Assembly (NCBI GenBank): GCA_003635265.1
Contig: PYIZ01000052.1
Coordinates: forward strand, 1-64,000
Reading direction: 5' to 3'
Length of the DNA: 64,000 bases
Origin: Candidatus Poribacteria bacterium
Lineage (GTDB): Bacteria > Poribacteria > WGA-4E > PCPOR2b
A model generated the notes under the pieces. The model was not told where the DNA came from. It did not search any database and saw only the letters and a program-made list of their open reading frames with translations. Position 1 is the first letter of the stretch. Each line of letters begins with the position of its first letter. Below are positions 25,967-35,262 of the stretch, one piece after another. A program made the translations under genes and the position numbers.

Positions 25967-27619
25967 CTAATAACCCGCTGGATCTTGGTAGCGAGAAACA
26001 GTCTCCTCCCCACAGGTCATCGTCTGTAGCAAGGCAGGCTGTCCCTCCTTCGTAGCAGCAATAGCGCGGGCAATCGCACCGGGCAGTTGGTCTGGCGTCT
26101 CAACCGTCTCGGCGAAGGCACCCAAACCTTCGGCGACCTTCGCATAATCACCGGACAACTTGTTGCTTTCCCAATGCTCCGTTGCATACGGCATATTCTG
26201 ATCGTAGTGAGTCATTATACCGTTGTTCAAAACGACCGTCAATATCGGAATCTCAGACCGCGCCGCTGTCTCAATGTCCAACCCCGCCATACCGAAGGCG
26301 GCATCTCCCATCACATTCACAACTAGTTTTTCAGGTGCAGCCATCTTCGCACCGAGTGCCAACCCCAGACCATAGCCCAACTGCGTCGATTTGCCCCACC
26401 CAATATAGGTATTTGGACTCTCGGTGGTCCAGAACGGACACATCCGATCGCGCGGATAACCCGCGTCGTGCGTAGCAATGGTGTTCGACACATCCACCGC
26501 TTTGTGAAGTTCGTTGAGGACACGATACTCGTTCATCGGAACTTCATCCGATTCGAGCCGGGGACGCCAAGAGGCGAACCACTCAGCTTTCACCTTGCGG
26601 ATCTCGTTCACCACACCGTTGATATCGTCCCTTCCCTGTTCACCGATCTGCCGCTTCACCTCTTCAATCATCTGTTGTAGCACCAGCTTCGCATCGCCAA
26701 CAGCGCCATGAGCCAACCGATAATGCACACCCAGATCCTCGGTCGAGTTCGTAATTTGAGCAATGGTGGCACCAGCAGGCATCCGCGGACTGTAACCGCC
26801 ACTGAGCGTCGTCGCAATACCGAGGACGAAGTCTGCCTGCCTCAAGAAATGACCTGCCATCTGCGTGCCGCTATTTCCAGCCGTGCCCAACGCCAGCGGA
26901 TGGTTCTCAGGGAAGCCGCTCTTGCCCTGTAGCGTCGTCAGAACAGGAATGTTCGTCAACTCCGCTAATTCTACCAAATCTTCCGTTGCTTCGGCATACA
27001 GTATACCCCTACCTGCACTGATAACAGGGTTTGACGCGTTCAGCAAAGCAGTCACCAAATCGCGAATATCATCTGGATCCCCTGCCGATTTGCGCACTTG
27101 CACCGGTTCATAGTTGAAGGCACTATCTGGAATTTCCTGACTCGCAGCATCTGAAGAGATCTCCAAAAGCACTGGTCCAGGTCTTCCATGTTTTAGCCGA
27201 GTGAATGCCATCCGCATCAGTTGGGGGATGCGCTCTGCCGAATTAATGTACTCCGTCCATTTGGTGACCCCACCGTAGTTCCGGTGTGATACGAAGCCAG
27301 GATGCATTCCCACACTCGAAAGACGTGGTCCTCCGGGCAGGAGCAGTATCGGCACCGAATCAGCATAAGCCTGCGCGACACCACCAAAAGCGTTCTCAGC
27401 CCCCGGACCGTCTTGCATCATGAATACACCGATGCGGTTGCCACACATAATACGGCTGTACCCGTCAGCCATGTTTACACCCGCACGCTCTTGGCGCGAG
27501 AGGATCGGTCTCAACCCCTCTTTCGCAGCCGCATCTATCAGCGTATGGTGGGGGAAGCAGGCGAACCAGTCTAGCCCCTCAACTTTAAGAATCTTAGCAA
27601 TCGCTTCATTACCTGTCAT
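25967..27619 (-). CDS. Thiamine-diphosphate-dependent enzyme (acetolactate-synthase-like)
   Basis: Three-domain ThDP fold: Pyr domain with S-R-Q-E-R-A-G-V-N-M-A-D-G-Y-S-R (residues 41-56, catalytic Glu), central domain around 190-330, and PP domain with the metal motif G-D-A-A-F-G-M followed by L-N-N near residues 440-470. Length 550 is typical. The family includes acetolactate synthase, glyoxylate carboligase, oxalyl-CoA decarboxylase and sulfopyruvate decarboxylase. The H-x-L-I-D start (F-P-H-H-T-L-I-D) resembles decarboxylase-type members. The exact reaction is undetermined; no acetolactate synthase small subunit is adjacent. Confidence 0.85.
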   Translation of the reverse strand: MTGNEAIAKILKVEGLDWFACFPHHTLIDAAAKEGLRPILSRQERAGVNMADGYSRIMCGNRIGVFMMQDGPGAENAFGGVAQAYADSVPILLLPGGPRLSSVGMHPGFVSHRNYGGVTKWTEYINSAERIPQLMRMAFTRLKHGRPGPVLLEISSDAASQEIPDSAFNYEPVQVRKSAGDPDDIRDLVTALLNASNPVISAGRGILYAEATEDLVELAELTNIPVLTTLQGKSGFPENHPLALGTAGNSGTQMAGHFLRQADFVLGIATTLSGGYSPRMPAGATIAQITNSTEDLGVHYRLAHGAVGDAKLVLQQMIEEVKRQIGEQGRDDINGVVNEIRKVKAEWFASWRPRLESDEVPMNEYRVLNELHKAVDVSNTIATHDAGYPRDRMCPFWTTESPNTYIGWGKSTQLGYGLGLALGAKMAAPEKLVVNVMGDAAFGMAGLDIETAARSEIPILTVVLNNGIMTHYDQNMPYATEHWESNKLSGDYAKVAEGLGAFAETVETPDQLPGAIARAIAATKEGQPALLQTMTCGEETVSRYQDPAGY

Positions 27620-27655
27620 ATATTTCTATCCTTTCTAATGAACCTATAACACACC

Positions 27656-27735
27656 CGTAGGTCGGGCATCTTGCCCGACCGCAAACCGACATCAATGACG
27701 ACAATCTGTAGGTCGAGATTCACATCTCGACATTC
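27656..27735. repeat. Two adjacent GTAGG-family hairpins
   Basis: GGTCGGGCA-TCT-TGCCCGACC at 27660-27680 after CGTA, and TCGAGAT-TCAC-ATCTCGA at 27713-27730 after TGTAGG. Same border, different arms, 32 bp apart. Confidence 0.7.
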
Positions 27736-27888
27736 AATACAAAGTCCTAGTGCCTTTTCTCTGCATTTTCAGCGGTAAATCAGATCGGGTTTTTCCTTTT
27801 TCGCGACTTCCCATCACGGTCCCAACTCCGCAATAGATATGAACCGGCGCTACTATACCACTGTTGACGAAAAGGGTCAAGCCAATAT

Positions 27889-28968
27889 TCACTGAGGTAG
27901 CCACCGACGAAAGAACCGGCGCCAGTTAGCATGGAAGATGTTGTCAATATCGGCATCACTATAGCCACGATCCACAAGAATCGCCTCCAACTTCCGCAGA
28001 TCCTCCGTCCTCCTGAAATCAGACGGCATGTGATACGTCGCACCCGTGTCCGTGCCAATCGCTGCGTGGGACGCATTCCCCGCCAGTTGACAGACATGAT
28101 CTATATGATCAACCACCGTCGCCAGTTTCACACGTTCAGTCGACGATTCGCCATGTACCCAATCCGGTTCGAGCATCCAAGCATCCAGTGCTGCACCGAT
28201 GACCGCACCACGTTCGATGAGCCGTTGGATCTGTTCGTCCGAAAATTGCCGGTCACCGGGCACCAACGCTCGACAGTTGTTGTGACTAGCGATTACAGGT
28301 CCACCGAAACGATCAAGCGCTTCATAGAAACTCTGTTCAGACAGATGTGTCAAGTCGAGAATCATCCCAATCCGATCAAACTCCTTGAGCAATTCGCCCC
28401 CTTTCGGTGTCAAAGGTCCACTCACGCCGGTGCCAGCTGCATAGTGGCTGAACCCAAAATGTGCCAACATAACGCTGCGCAGCCCGTCCGCCCACCACGC
28501 TTCTACCTGCGACGGTTCGACAATCGGATCGGCACATTCCATTGATAAGATAACCCCAACAGGACCGCCATCACCACCGCTCTGCTCCCAGCCCTGCCAG
28601 TGAGCATCTAACTCAGCCGAGGTACGGATTAGTTTTATCTCCCCCTGCTGCTCAAGGATCCGGTAATACGCCAACTGCCCCTGCCCCCAAGCGTAAGCCA
28701 TCCGTTGCGTACCATAGTCGAGGTCTATCCGTCGATGTCCCGTAACTGGCTGGACTTCGCGTTTCGCCCGCGCCGATATGGACGACTGACACACCGCCAC
28801 ACCCGCACGACGCATCTCCGGTAGACTAACCGTAGCCCCACCCCGTTCAAGCGCGTCCGTCATACCGGCTTCACGGGCATTTATCTGGACAACAGTTTCC
28901 GTCTGATCCCGGTTATGGCAGAGCGCGAACAACGCCAAATCCAGATGCCCATCAAAAATCAACCGCAT
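27889..28968 (-). CDS. Membrane dipeptidase (peptidase family M19)
   Basis: ATG 28968 is chosen because it puts F-D-G-H-L-D (residues 4-9) at the N terminus, the H-x-D zinc motif; the upstream frame is repeat DNA. Further ligands: S-M-E near 130 (bridging Glu), L-T-H-L-S near 215, A-S-H-N near 236 and G-T-D-T-G near 320. All expected zinc ligands are present, unlike the paralogue at 10969. No signal peptide, so a cytoplasmic dipeptidase is likely. A plus-strand overlapping frame is a shadow. Confidence 0.9.
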   Translation of the reverse strand: MRLIFDGHLDLALFALCHNRDQTETVVQINAREAGMTDALERGGATVSLPEMRRAGVAVCQSSISARAKREVQPVTGHRRIDLDYGTQRMAYAWGQGQLAYYRILEQQGEIKLIRTSAELDAHWQGWEQSGGDGGPVGVILSMECADPIVEPSQVEAWWADGLRSVMLAHFGFSHYAAGTGVSGPLTPKGGELLKEFDRIGMILDLTHLSEQSFYEALDRFGGPVIASHNNCRALVPGDRQFSDEQIQRLIERGAVIGAALDAWMLEPDWVHGESSTERVKLATVVDHIDHVCQLAGNASHAAIGTDTGATYHMPSDFRRTEDLRKLEAILVDRGYSDADIDNIFHANWRRFFRRWLPQ

Positions 28969-28999
28969 TCCAGCCACCCTACAACCAATATCGTCTCCG

Positions 29000-29313
29000 T
29001 AGGGGCAGGTCTTGTGCCTGCCCATAGGTTAGGTCTTAAAGTAGTAGGCACACTCCGTGTGCCGTAACCTCCGTATGCCGTAATCGTCAACCCACAGGTT
29101 GGGTCGAACAGCAATGAAACCCAACACCATCAATACAATCTATTTCGCTCCAGAGGAGCGATATGTCTATAGGAGGGCGACATCTAAAATCCCTGCGCTC
29201 CAGAGAAGCGCCATGTGTATAGTAATACCGATTTCGCGCCACAGAAGCATAATTCGTAGGGCACGCAGATCTGCGTGCCGCTTTTTCTTACGAATTACGC
29301 ATTACGTTTTATT
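29000..29313. repeat. Dense repeat region between M19 and PIG-L genes
   Basis: Contains the GTAGG hairpin GGGCAGG/CCTGCCC (29003-29023), the GGCACAC-TCC-GTGTGCC palindrome (29047-29063), a GTTGGGT/AACCCAAC element (29098-29123), degenerate CCAGAGGAGCGATATGT units (29152-29215), a perfect 20-bp palindrome GGCACGCAGA/TCTGCGTGCC (29260-29279) and heptamers from 29288. No gene. Confidence 0.65.
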
Positions 29314-30156
29314 CTACAACTCACCCGCCAGCCGCTTCAGATAGTTCTGACGCGGCTCCGACGCCCGCCGCAGCGCAGTTTCCGGCACATGAATCCGCGA
29401 CAAGACTTCCGGGTTAGCTCGGACAAACCCCTCCGCATATCCCGTCCTCGCGTACCAACCCGCATGACCCGTATGAAGCTCTATCCGCTTACGGGCGAAG
29501 GTTTCGGTATGCCCTTGACTGCTGAACAGGATCTCCGCCTCAACCCGCTTCTCCTTCCAATCCGAGATATCCACATAGAAGTCAATCTCGTCCTGCATAT
29601 AATAGACACCCGGATAATAGGTCGCTGCAATTGTGTGCGGTCTCTGCCGGCTGCCATAATTCGGCGTACCCGCCAACCCCTGTGCCTCCATGATGGCAAA
29701 CGCCGTCTCGTCGTGATCGTTGTGCGCACCAGAAGCCATGGCGTTCCGTCCGCTCAGATGCGGTCGCTGTGTGATCAACACATGCGGTCGCACATCATAG
29801 ATGATCTGCCGGAGCACCTCTACCGCCTCCGGCGTGTTATGGAACGGCTTATCTGGAAAATCAAGGATCCGGACATCCGTAACCCCGAAAAGTGCACAGA
29901 CCTTACGAAACTCCTCCTCCTTGAGCCTCGCATAATCATCAGCACTCTGGTTGATTATCTCAGGATCCTGCTCCGCCTCCGGCTTGAGCAGCTCATCATA
30001 AAGTCGCTCATTGTGCGTACCGACCCCGTTAGTCATACTGACAACTGTGATGGAATCACCCTGCGAAGCATGAATGCCACAAGTTCCAGCACAGTGAGTA
30101 AAATCGTGTGGATGCGCCTTAACCACAAGAAACCGCAACGATTGATTTTGCATCAT
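29314..30156 (-). CDS. PIG-L/LmbE-family deacetylase-like protein
   Basis: Starts at the double ATG 30156 behind GGGGAGG. The family motif A-H-P-D-D is A-H-P-H-D here (residues 14-18): the His and second Asp zinc ligands remain but the catalytic Asp is His. The third ligand region is G-A-H-N-D-H-D-E near residue 137. Relatives remove N-acetyl from sugars such as GlcNAc-inositol, mycothiol and bacillithiol precursors. Length 280 is normal. With the altered base it may act on a different amide or by another mechanism. Confidence 0.85.
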   Translation of the reverse strand: MMQNQSLRFLVVKAHPHDFTHCAGTCGIHASQGDSITVVSMTNGVGTHNERLYDELLKPEAEQDPEIINQSADDYARLKEEEFRKVCALFGVTDVRILDFPDKPFHNTPEAVEVLRQIIYDVRPHVLITQRPHLSGRNAMASGAHNDHDETAFAIMEAQGLAGTPNYGSRQRPHTIAATYYPGVYYMQDEIDFYVDISDWKEKRVEAEILFSSQGHTETFARKRIELHTGHAGWYARTGYAEGFVRANPEVLSRIHVPETALRRASEPRQNYLKRLAGEL

Positions 30157-30235
30157 GAACCTCCCCTGTCCCTCCTGTTAAGAAGGACGTCTGTTCAAGT
30201 CAAATTTACCTAAGTTGTCCCCTAAATGTTAAAGC

Positions 30236-30339
30236 GGAAAGTGTGCAGGTGAGAAGGGGAGAAAGTGAGGAAAGACAAGAAGCTGTTATTTCCCCAATAA
30301 TCTCTTGCTTTTGCTCACTTTCCCACTCTCACACTTTCC
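30236..30339. repeat. Long imperfect inverted repeat, possible terminator
   Basis: Left arm with GAGAAGGGGAGAAAGTGAG (to 30269) pairs imperfectly with CTCACTTTCCCACTCTCAC (from 30314), about 44-base loop, between cstA (stop 30349) and the PIG-L gene. It may end cstA transcription on the minus strand; evidence is only symmetry. Confidence 0.4.
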
Positions 30340-30348
30340 CACTTTCTG

Positions 30349-32250
30349 CTAGCTAGCTGACTGCGCCTGTGGCTGCAGCGGTGGAAGTTCTGGGTAGTTC
30401 CCCCGCGCTGTCCGCAACGTAATTAACCCTTCAACAATCATCCACACCTGCACCGCTTCAACGGCGACACCAAACGCAAAGAGCAGATACTTACCGGTGA
30501 ACAACCACCCTGTGTCAGGGTTAAACATCTGCCAGAGCATCGCCCACGCCGGCATAATCAACATCACCACCATCGGAATCACCGCGAACCAAACCGGCAA
30601 ATTCCGCCGTAACAGATAGAAGACCGTCACCATAAAAGCGAGACCCGCCAGCAGCTGATTCACCGCCCCAAAGAGAGGCCATAGAATCAAGCCGCCACTT
30701 CCGGGCCCATTCGGTCCTGGCATCAGTGCAACAGCACCTCCTAAAAACAGAGCGAGGGCAGTCGCCACGTACCGATTGGTAAGCGGCTTAATTTGCATCG
30801 TACCCGCGAGTTCTTGGATGACATACCGTTGCAATCGTGTCGCAGTATCTAACGTTGTCGCGGCAAAACTTGCCACCAACACCGCCATGATCGCAATAGC
30901 CATTTTCAGAGGGATGCCGACGCTTGCGAGGAAATTCCCGCCGCCCTCGACGAAAGCACCCACCTTTTTCGCGAGACTGTGGCTCGCCCAACCACCGACC
31001 GTCCGCGTCGTGCCATCGGGATTCGTCACCGTCTCGGTAGTCGCATAGCGTGTCCGCCACGCCTCCTGATACTGAATCTGTTGCCCCGTCGCAGAACTGA
31101 TCACAGGCTGGAATGCGTAACTCGATCCCGTCCCGCTCCGCTCAAAAAGCCCCATGCCAATCCCGGCGCAACATGCGAGGATGACGATCACCGCAAGTCC
31201 ACCCTCAAGCAACATCGCACCGTAACCGACATATTGCGCGTCCTTTTCTGAAGCGACCTGTTTACTGGAAGTGCCAGAACTCACCATGCAGTGGAATCCG
31301 CTGATCGCACCACAGGCGATGGTGATAAAAAGGAAGGGCCATATCGGCGGTGCATCGGGCGGGATATCGGGCGCGACCGCCGGCGCAGAGGCGAAGAGGT
31401 CCGCTCTCCCCGTCAAACCGGCAACCGCAAGCCCCGCAATCAACAACACTAACGCCACGATCAACTCATGGCTATTGATAAAATCACGCGGTTGAAGCAG
31501 TGTCCAGACCGGCAGCACCGATGCAATAAAGCAGTACACAAACAGGATCAATGTCCAAATAACTACCGCATTTGCAAACGTATGCCCCAAGAGCGGTATA
31601 CCAAACCACTCCGAAAGGCTAATCGGTAACAGGTACGCGCCTACCCCCATCCCGATATACATGATCCCCAGCGCGATGATTGAGGGGATTAGGATATTTC
31701 CACCACGCCGATAGATCCAAAGCCCGATGCCAACCGCAAGCGGAATCTCGATCCAAACCGAAAGCACCGATTCCGGGTAGAGCGCGAAGATGATAGCGAT
31801 GACCAGACCAAAAATCGCCAAAACCACGGTCAGTGCCATGAACAAGATGACCAGAAACAGCAACTTCGCTCGCGGCGTAATCATCCTTCCTGCGATGTCA
31901 CCAACCGTCTGCCCACGATTGCGGAGCGACACCACCAACGCACTAAAGTCATGAACCGCACCGATGAAAATCGAGCCGAGGACGACCCACAGCAGCGCCG
32001 GCAACCACCCCCAAAACACCGCAATCGCAGGTCCGACGATGGGACCCGTGCCTGCGATGCTTGTAAAGTGATGACCGAAGATAATCTCCTTCTTCGTCGG
32101 AACATAGTCCACATCATCCCGCAATTCTTGGCTCGGCACCTCCGCCTCCGGATTAAGCCCAAAGATCTTCCTCGCCAACCACCGCCCATAAGTATGATAG
32201 GCGACGATAAAGCCGAAAAAACTCAAGACTGCAATAATCAGCGTACTCAT
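30349..32250 (-). CDS. cstA: Carbon starvation protein CstA-family transporter
   Basis: ATG 32250 behind CGGAGG. Poly-hydrophobic protein of 633 residues with some 15 membrane segments. Conserved CstA blocks are visible: Y-G-R-W-L-A-R-K-I-F near residue 21, H-H-F-T-S-I-A-G-T-G-P-I-V-G-P near 60, D-F-S-A-L-V-V-S-L-R near 102, and F-H-C-M-V-S-S-G-T-S-S-K-Q near 318. CstA/BtsT proteins take up pyruvate or peptides. The M19 dipeptidase and gamma-glutamyltransferase genes alongside fit peptide use. Shorter than E. coli CstA (about 700 aa) but complete. Confidence 0.93.
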   Translation of the reverse strand: MSTLIIAVLSFFGFIVAYHTYGRWLARKIFGLNPEAEVPSQELRDDVDYVPTKKEIIFGHHFTSIAGTGPIVGPAIAVFWGWLPALLWVVLGSIFIGAVHDFSALVVSLRNRGQTVGDIAGRMITPRAKLLFLVILFMALTVVLAIFGLVIAIIFALYPESVLSVWIEIPLAVGIGLWIYRRGGNILIPSIIALGIMYIGMGVGAYLLPISLSEWFGIPLLGHTFANAVVIWTLILFVYCFIASVLPVWTLLQPRDFINSHELIVALVLLIAGLAVAGLTGRADLFASAPAVAPDIPPDAPPIWPFLFITIACGAISGFHCMVSSGTSSKQVASEKDAQYVGYGAMLLEGGLAVIVILACCAGIGMGLFERSGTGSSYAFQPVISSATGQQIQYQEAWRTRYATTETVTNPDGTTRTVGGWASHSLAKKVGAFVEGGGNFLASVGIPLKMAIAIMAVLVASFAATTLDTATRLQRYVIQELAGTMQIKPLTNRYVATALALFLGGAVALMPGPNGPGSGGLILWPLFGAVNQLLAGLAFMVTVFYLLRRNLPVWFAVIPMVVMLIMPAWAMLWQMFNPDTGWLFTGKYLLFAFGVAVEAVQVWMIVEGLITLRTARGNYPELPPLQPQAQSAS

Positions 32251-32263
32251 ACTTACCTCCGTT

Positions 32264-32333
32264 TAACGTAATGAGTAATGCGTAAAATGTAAAGAAAAAA
32301 TCTTACGCATTACTCGTTACGCATTATTCTTTT
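32264..32333. repeat. Inverted pair of heptamer satellites
   Basis: AACGTAA-TGAGTAA-TGCGTAA-AATGTAA (32264 onward) faces TTACGCA-TTACTCG-TTACGCA-TTATTCT (32303-32330): 18 of 21 positions pair across an A-rich loop. It fills the space between the cstA start and the ggt stop. Confidence 0.7.
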
Positions 32334-33962
32334 TCAGATCCCAATCGAATACCCATCACGCCGAGGATCTGCACCGCCCATGAGTGAACCTTCCGCCTGA
32401 TCAACCGCAATACCCTGACCACCACCGACGCCAGCTGTCCACTCAGGCATCACGTTTGGCTCATGCCCACGCGCCTCAAGTTGCGCTATAACCTCCGCAG
32501 GGATGCGTCCCTCCATACTAACAGCAGTTCCCGGACTCTCAACTCGCACACGCGGTGCCTCGATCGCCGCTTGGATATTCATACCGTGTTCAATCAGGTT
32601 TAACACCATCTGCGCTGTCGTCTGCAAGATCCCGTGACTCCCCGGCGTCCCAATCACCGCGAACAGTTTCCCACCCTTCCAAACCTGACACGGAGACATA
32701 CACATCTCGATCTGCTTGTGCGGACCGATAGCGTTCGGACTTTCCGGAAGGAGATCAAACCAGTTCATAAAGTTATTCAGGAACATCCCGGTCTCACCGA
32801 GCGCGACACCAGATCCGAAACCGGATCCAAGGCTCTGCGTCACCGCAACCGCGTTACCCTCACCGTCAACCACATCGAAATGGGTCGTGCACTCGTTAAT
32901 CCATTCTGCAGCATTACCCGGCAGGATCTCGCCCGGCAGCTTATCCTTCGTGTAACGCTCACCGCCACCGACTCCCGCGCGGTGTCCAATTCGCTTCCGC
33001 TGCTCGGCGGCGTAGCCTTTAGACAGCAGTCCGGTAATCGGCGGATTCTCCGCACAGGTGTATTCCGCACGGTCTGCGCTAGCAAGTTTTATTGCCTCAA
33101 TCAGCAGATGGAGATATTCCGCCGAGTTATGCCCCAGATCACTGAGCGGATCGTTCTCCAAAATATTGAACGTCTCCAGATACTGAAACCCTGAACACGG
33201 TGGTGGCGGACAGAAAATCTCAAAATCCTTGAACGTCGTCGAGATCGGCGCGTGCCAATCCACCTGAAAATCTGCAAGATCCTTCTCCGTGATCAACCCG
33301 TCATTCTCTTGGAAAAACTGAGCGATATGCTGTGCAATCTCACCACGATAAAAGACCTCTGCACCGCCCTCAACCACCTTGCGGAAAGTCTGGGCAAGCT
33401 CCTTCTGCACCAACACCTCGCCCGGACACGGTGTCCGCCCGCGGGACATGATAATCTTCGCGCCCGTTGACGAAAATCGGGGACCTGCGCCTGCCATGAA
33501 CTCAGCGTTCTTCACCGTGACTGCGTAGCCGTTCTCCGCATATCCAATCGCCGGCGCAAAGATGTCCGCACGGTCCATGCTACCGTACCGATCGAGGAGC
33601 GCCAACCACCCGCCACACGCGGCAGGAATCATACCCGCTCGGATCCCAACTTCATTCGACCCCGGCTCCGAATACGCGTCAAGCGTCGCCTGATACGGAC
33701 TCGTCCCCATATAGTCGAGGACCTGGATTGTGTCCTCCTTCGCGTTATAAACCATCATATAACCGCACCCAGCGATACCCGACATATACGGTTCCGTAAC
33801 ATTGAGCGTAGATGCAACTGCAACCACCGCATCAAAAGCGTTGCCGCCCTGAAGTAATATCTGCGCACCTGCCAGACTTGCGAGTGGATGTGCACTCGAA
33901 ATCATACCCCGCGTCCCCGTTACTGTCGGACGATGCGTAACACCACGTGATGGAAATGCCAT
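32334..33962 (-). CDS. ggt: Gamma-glutamyltransferase family protein
   Basis: ATG 33962 behind AAGGAGG. N-terminal R-G-M-I-S-S-A-H-P-L-A near residue 18, G-G-N-A-F-D-A-V-V-A near 39, then the autoprocessing site Thr359-Thr360-His361, whose first Thr would become the nucleophile, with V-D-G-E-G-N-A-V-A-V-T-Q after it and G-T-P-G-S near 430. No signal peptide is visible, so it is probably cytoplasmic, in contrast to periplasmic E. coli Ggt. It would cleave gamma-glutamyl amides such as glutathione. Next to CstA and dipeptidase genes. Confidence 0.9.
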   Translation of the reverse strand: MAFPSRGVTHRPTVTGTRGMISSAHPLASLAGAQILLQGGNAFDAVVAVASTLNVTEPYMSGIAGCGYMMVYNAKEDTIQVLDYMGTSPYQATLDAYSEPGSNEVGIRAGMIPAACGGWLALLDRYGSMDRADIFAPAIGYAENGYAVTVKNAEFMAGAGPRFSSTGAKIIMSRGRTPCPGEVLVQKELAQTFRKVVEGGAEVFYRGEIAQHIAQFFQENDGLITEKDLADFQVDWHAPISTTFKDFEIFCPPPPCSGFQYLETFNILENDPLSDLGHNSAEYLHLLIEAIKLASADRAEYTCAENPPITGLLSKGYAAEQRKRIGHRAGVGGGERYTKDKLPGEILPGNAAEWINECTTHFDVVDGEGNAVAVTQSLGSGFGSGVALGETGMFLNNFMNWFDLLPESPNAIGPHKQIEMCMSPCQVWKGGKLFAVIGTPGSHGILQTTAQMVLNLIEHGMNIQAAIEAPRVRVESPGTAVSMEGRIPAEVIAQLEARGHEPNVMPEWTAGVGGGQGIAVDQAEGSLMGGADPRRDGYSIGI

Positions 33963-34011
33963 ATTAATTGCCTCCTTAAAATTGAATTTTTAACAAAGCC
34001 CCGGTGAATAT

Positions 34012-34205
34012 GTGAAACGTGAAACGTAATGCGTAATACGTAATGCATAAGAAAAAACTCGTCTGAATCGCGGATTTAGAGGATTACACAGATTACACGG
34101 ATTGAAAACCACCAAACTTCCCCGATTCAAAGCCCCAGCGGGGCGACATGTTTATAGAAATATCGAATCCCCACAACCCCAAGCCCCAGAGGGGCGATAT
34201 GTGAC
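34012..34205. repeat. Heptamer array plus GCCCC palindrome pair
   Basis: Reverse-strand heptamers GTGAAAC, GTGAAAC, GTAATGC, GTAATAC, GTAATGC (34012-34046). Then a segment starting GTCTGAATCGC that is shared with 37230 and contains GATTACACAGATTACACGG. Palindromes GCCCC-AGC-GGGGC (34132-34144) and GCCCC-AGA-GGGGC (34183-34195) end in GAYATGT. Confidence 0.65.
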
Positions 34206-34228
34206 CACTTGCATTATTAATGATAAAA

Positions 34229-35170
34229 TTACGCTGGCAACTTGTCAATATGAGGCCTTAATGCCGCTTCTAAGCGAATCATCGCATCAATCATCGCCTC
34301 CTGTACCTCTTGCCATTTCTCCTCATCGTCTCGGTAACCGCCCAGAGAAAGTTGTTTGCCGATTCGACAGGAGCGTTGGCCTTCAAGTCGCTGCCATTCA
34401 ATCGGTTCACCGAAGGCTGCTTCAATCTCTCCTTGAGCGTTTGCAAGTGTATCGAAAATCTGCTTGTTCTCGTTATCCGCATCCGTACCTCGATCAATGT
34501 ACAGCTCCACACCAGCGTCGTGTTGTCGAATAACATAGCGAAGGGATAACCCACTTTTTACTCTTGCCCACATTTCTGACCGCTGGCTAGGCGAAACGTT
34601 GGCATGTATTAAGGTTTGTTCTTTAGCTCGGTCTAGCAACTGCGTCCAGAACCGTCGACGAAGACTGTGCCGTTCTGTGAATTCCCTCTTTGTTTCGCCA
34701 ACTTCTTGACTCTCGTCGCTTGAGCCAACAATCAGTGTTAGCAGCGGTGCGGGCAGTGAATTTTCAATCCGAACCGCCTCAAGCTTCAGCAAATAGAAAG
34801 AAGCCGAAGACGATTCATTCAGCCACGAAATTGCGCTGATGTGCTCAGGTCTCGGGTCCTCGACAATCCAGATAGCAGCCTTCGCACCAATTGCAGTCAA
34901 ATAGGTAATCAACTTGCCGAGATGATCATGATTACTTCGCTTATACTGATTTTCAATAACGACAGGATTTCCCGACTCATCCTCTGCGACGAGGTCCACA
35001 CTGAAATCACCCGCCGGATGTTCACGTTCTACGATTGAAAGCGATAAGTCAATCGCGTTATTCAATACATCAATCTTCTCCGCAAGCCACGGTGTGAAAT
35101 CATGTGCTTCATGGGGCCAAACTTCATTTAGAGGAACCCTTCGCAGACTCCCAATCTTCTCCTCGCTCAT
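34229..35170 (-). CDS. DUF4268 protein with PD-(D/E)XK nuclease-like N-terminal domain
   Basis: ATG 35170 behind AGGGAGG. Residues 54-85 fit a PD-(D/E)XK core: F-S-V-D-L-V-A-E-D then V-V-I-E-N-Q-Y-K-R-S-N-H-D-H-L-G-K-L, i.e. D...E-x-Q with a following helix. The C-terminal half (about 165-310) is DUF4268 (R-F-W-T-Q-L-L, G-L-S-L-R-Y-V-I, E-A-A-F-G-E-P-I-E-W). Such proteins occur near restriction or defence genes; an R-M gene lies 2.7 kb away. Function untested; it may be a DNA-binding remnant of a restriction system. Confidence 0.8.
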   Translation of the reverse strand: MSEEKIGSLRRVPLNEVWPHEAHDFTPWLAEKIDVLNNAIDLSLSIVEREHPAGDFSVDLVAEDESGNPVVIENQYKRSNHDHLGKLITYLTAIGAKAAIWIVEDPRPEHISAISWLNESSSASFYLLKLEAVRIENSLPAPLLTLIVGSSDESQEVGETKREFTERHSLRRRFWTQLLDRAKEQTLIHANVSPSQRSEMWARVKSGLSLRYVIRQHDAGVELYIDRGTDADNENKQIFDTLANAQGEIEAAFGEPIEWQRLEGQRSCRIGKQLSLGGYRDDEEKWQEVQEAMIDAMIRLEAALRPHIDKLPA

Positions 35171-35208
35171 CTGTTCGCCTCCCTAATACATTCATGTTGC
35201 AGCGGTTG

Positions 35209-35262
35209 TAGGGAACAACGATCGTTGTTCCCTACGATGCAGCAGAACCAATGCACTAATGA
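35209..35262. repeat. 28-bp perfect palindrome and octamer satellite at a gene end
   Basis: GTAGGGAACAAC-GATC-GTTGTTCCCTAC (35209-35236) is fully symmetric including both GTAGG borders. It is followed by AACCAATG, CACTAATG, AACCAACA (35238-35262), which encode the C-terminal V-L-V-H and stop of the HAD gene on the minus strand. Confidence 0.75.

Noticed and set aside
27931..28545. Plus-strand 204-aa frame
   Set aside because: Antisense to the M19 dipeptidase, whose zinc ligands are all in the minus frame.
29275..30213. Plus-strand 312-aa frame
   Set aside because: Antisense to the PIG-L gene, which has all family motifs and a good ribosome-binding site; the plus frame is Arg/Leu-rich and starts in heptamer DNA.
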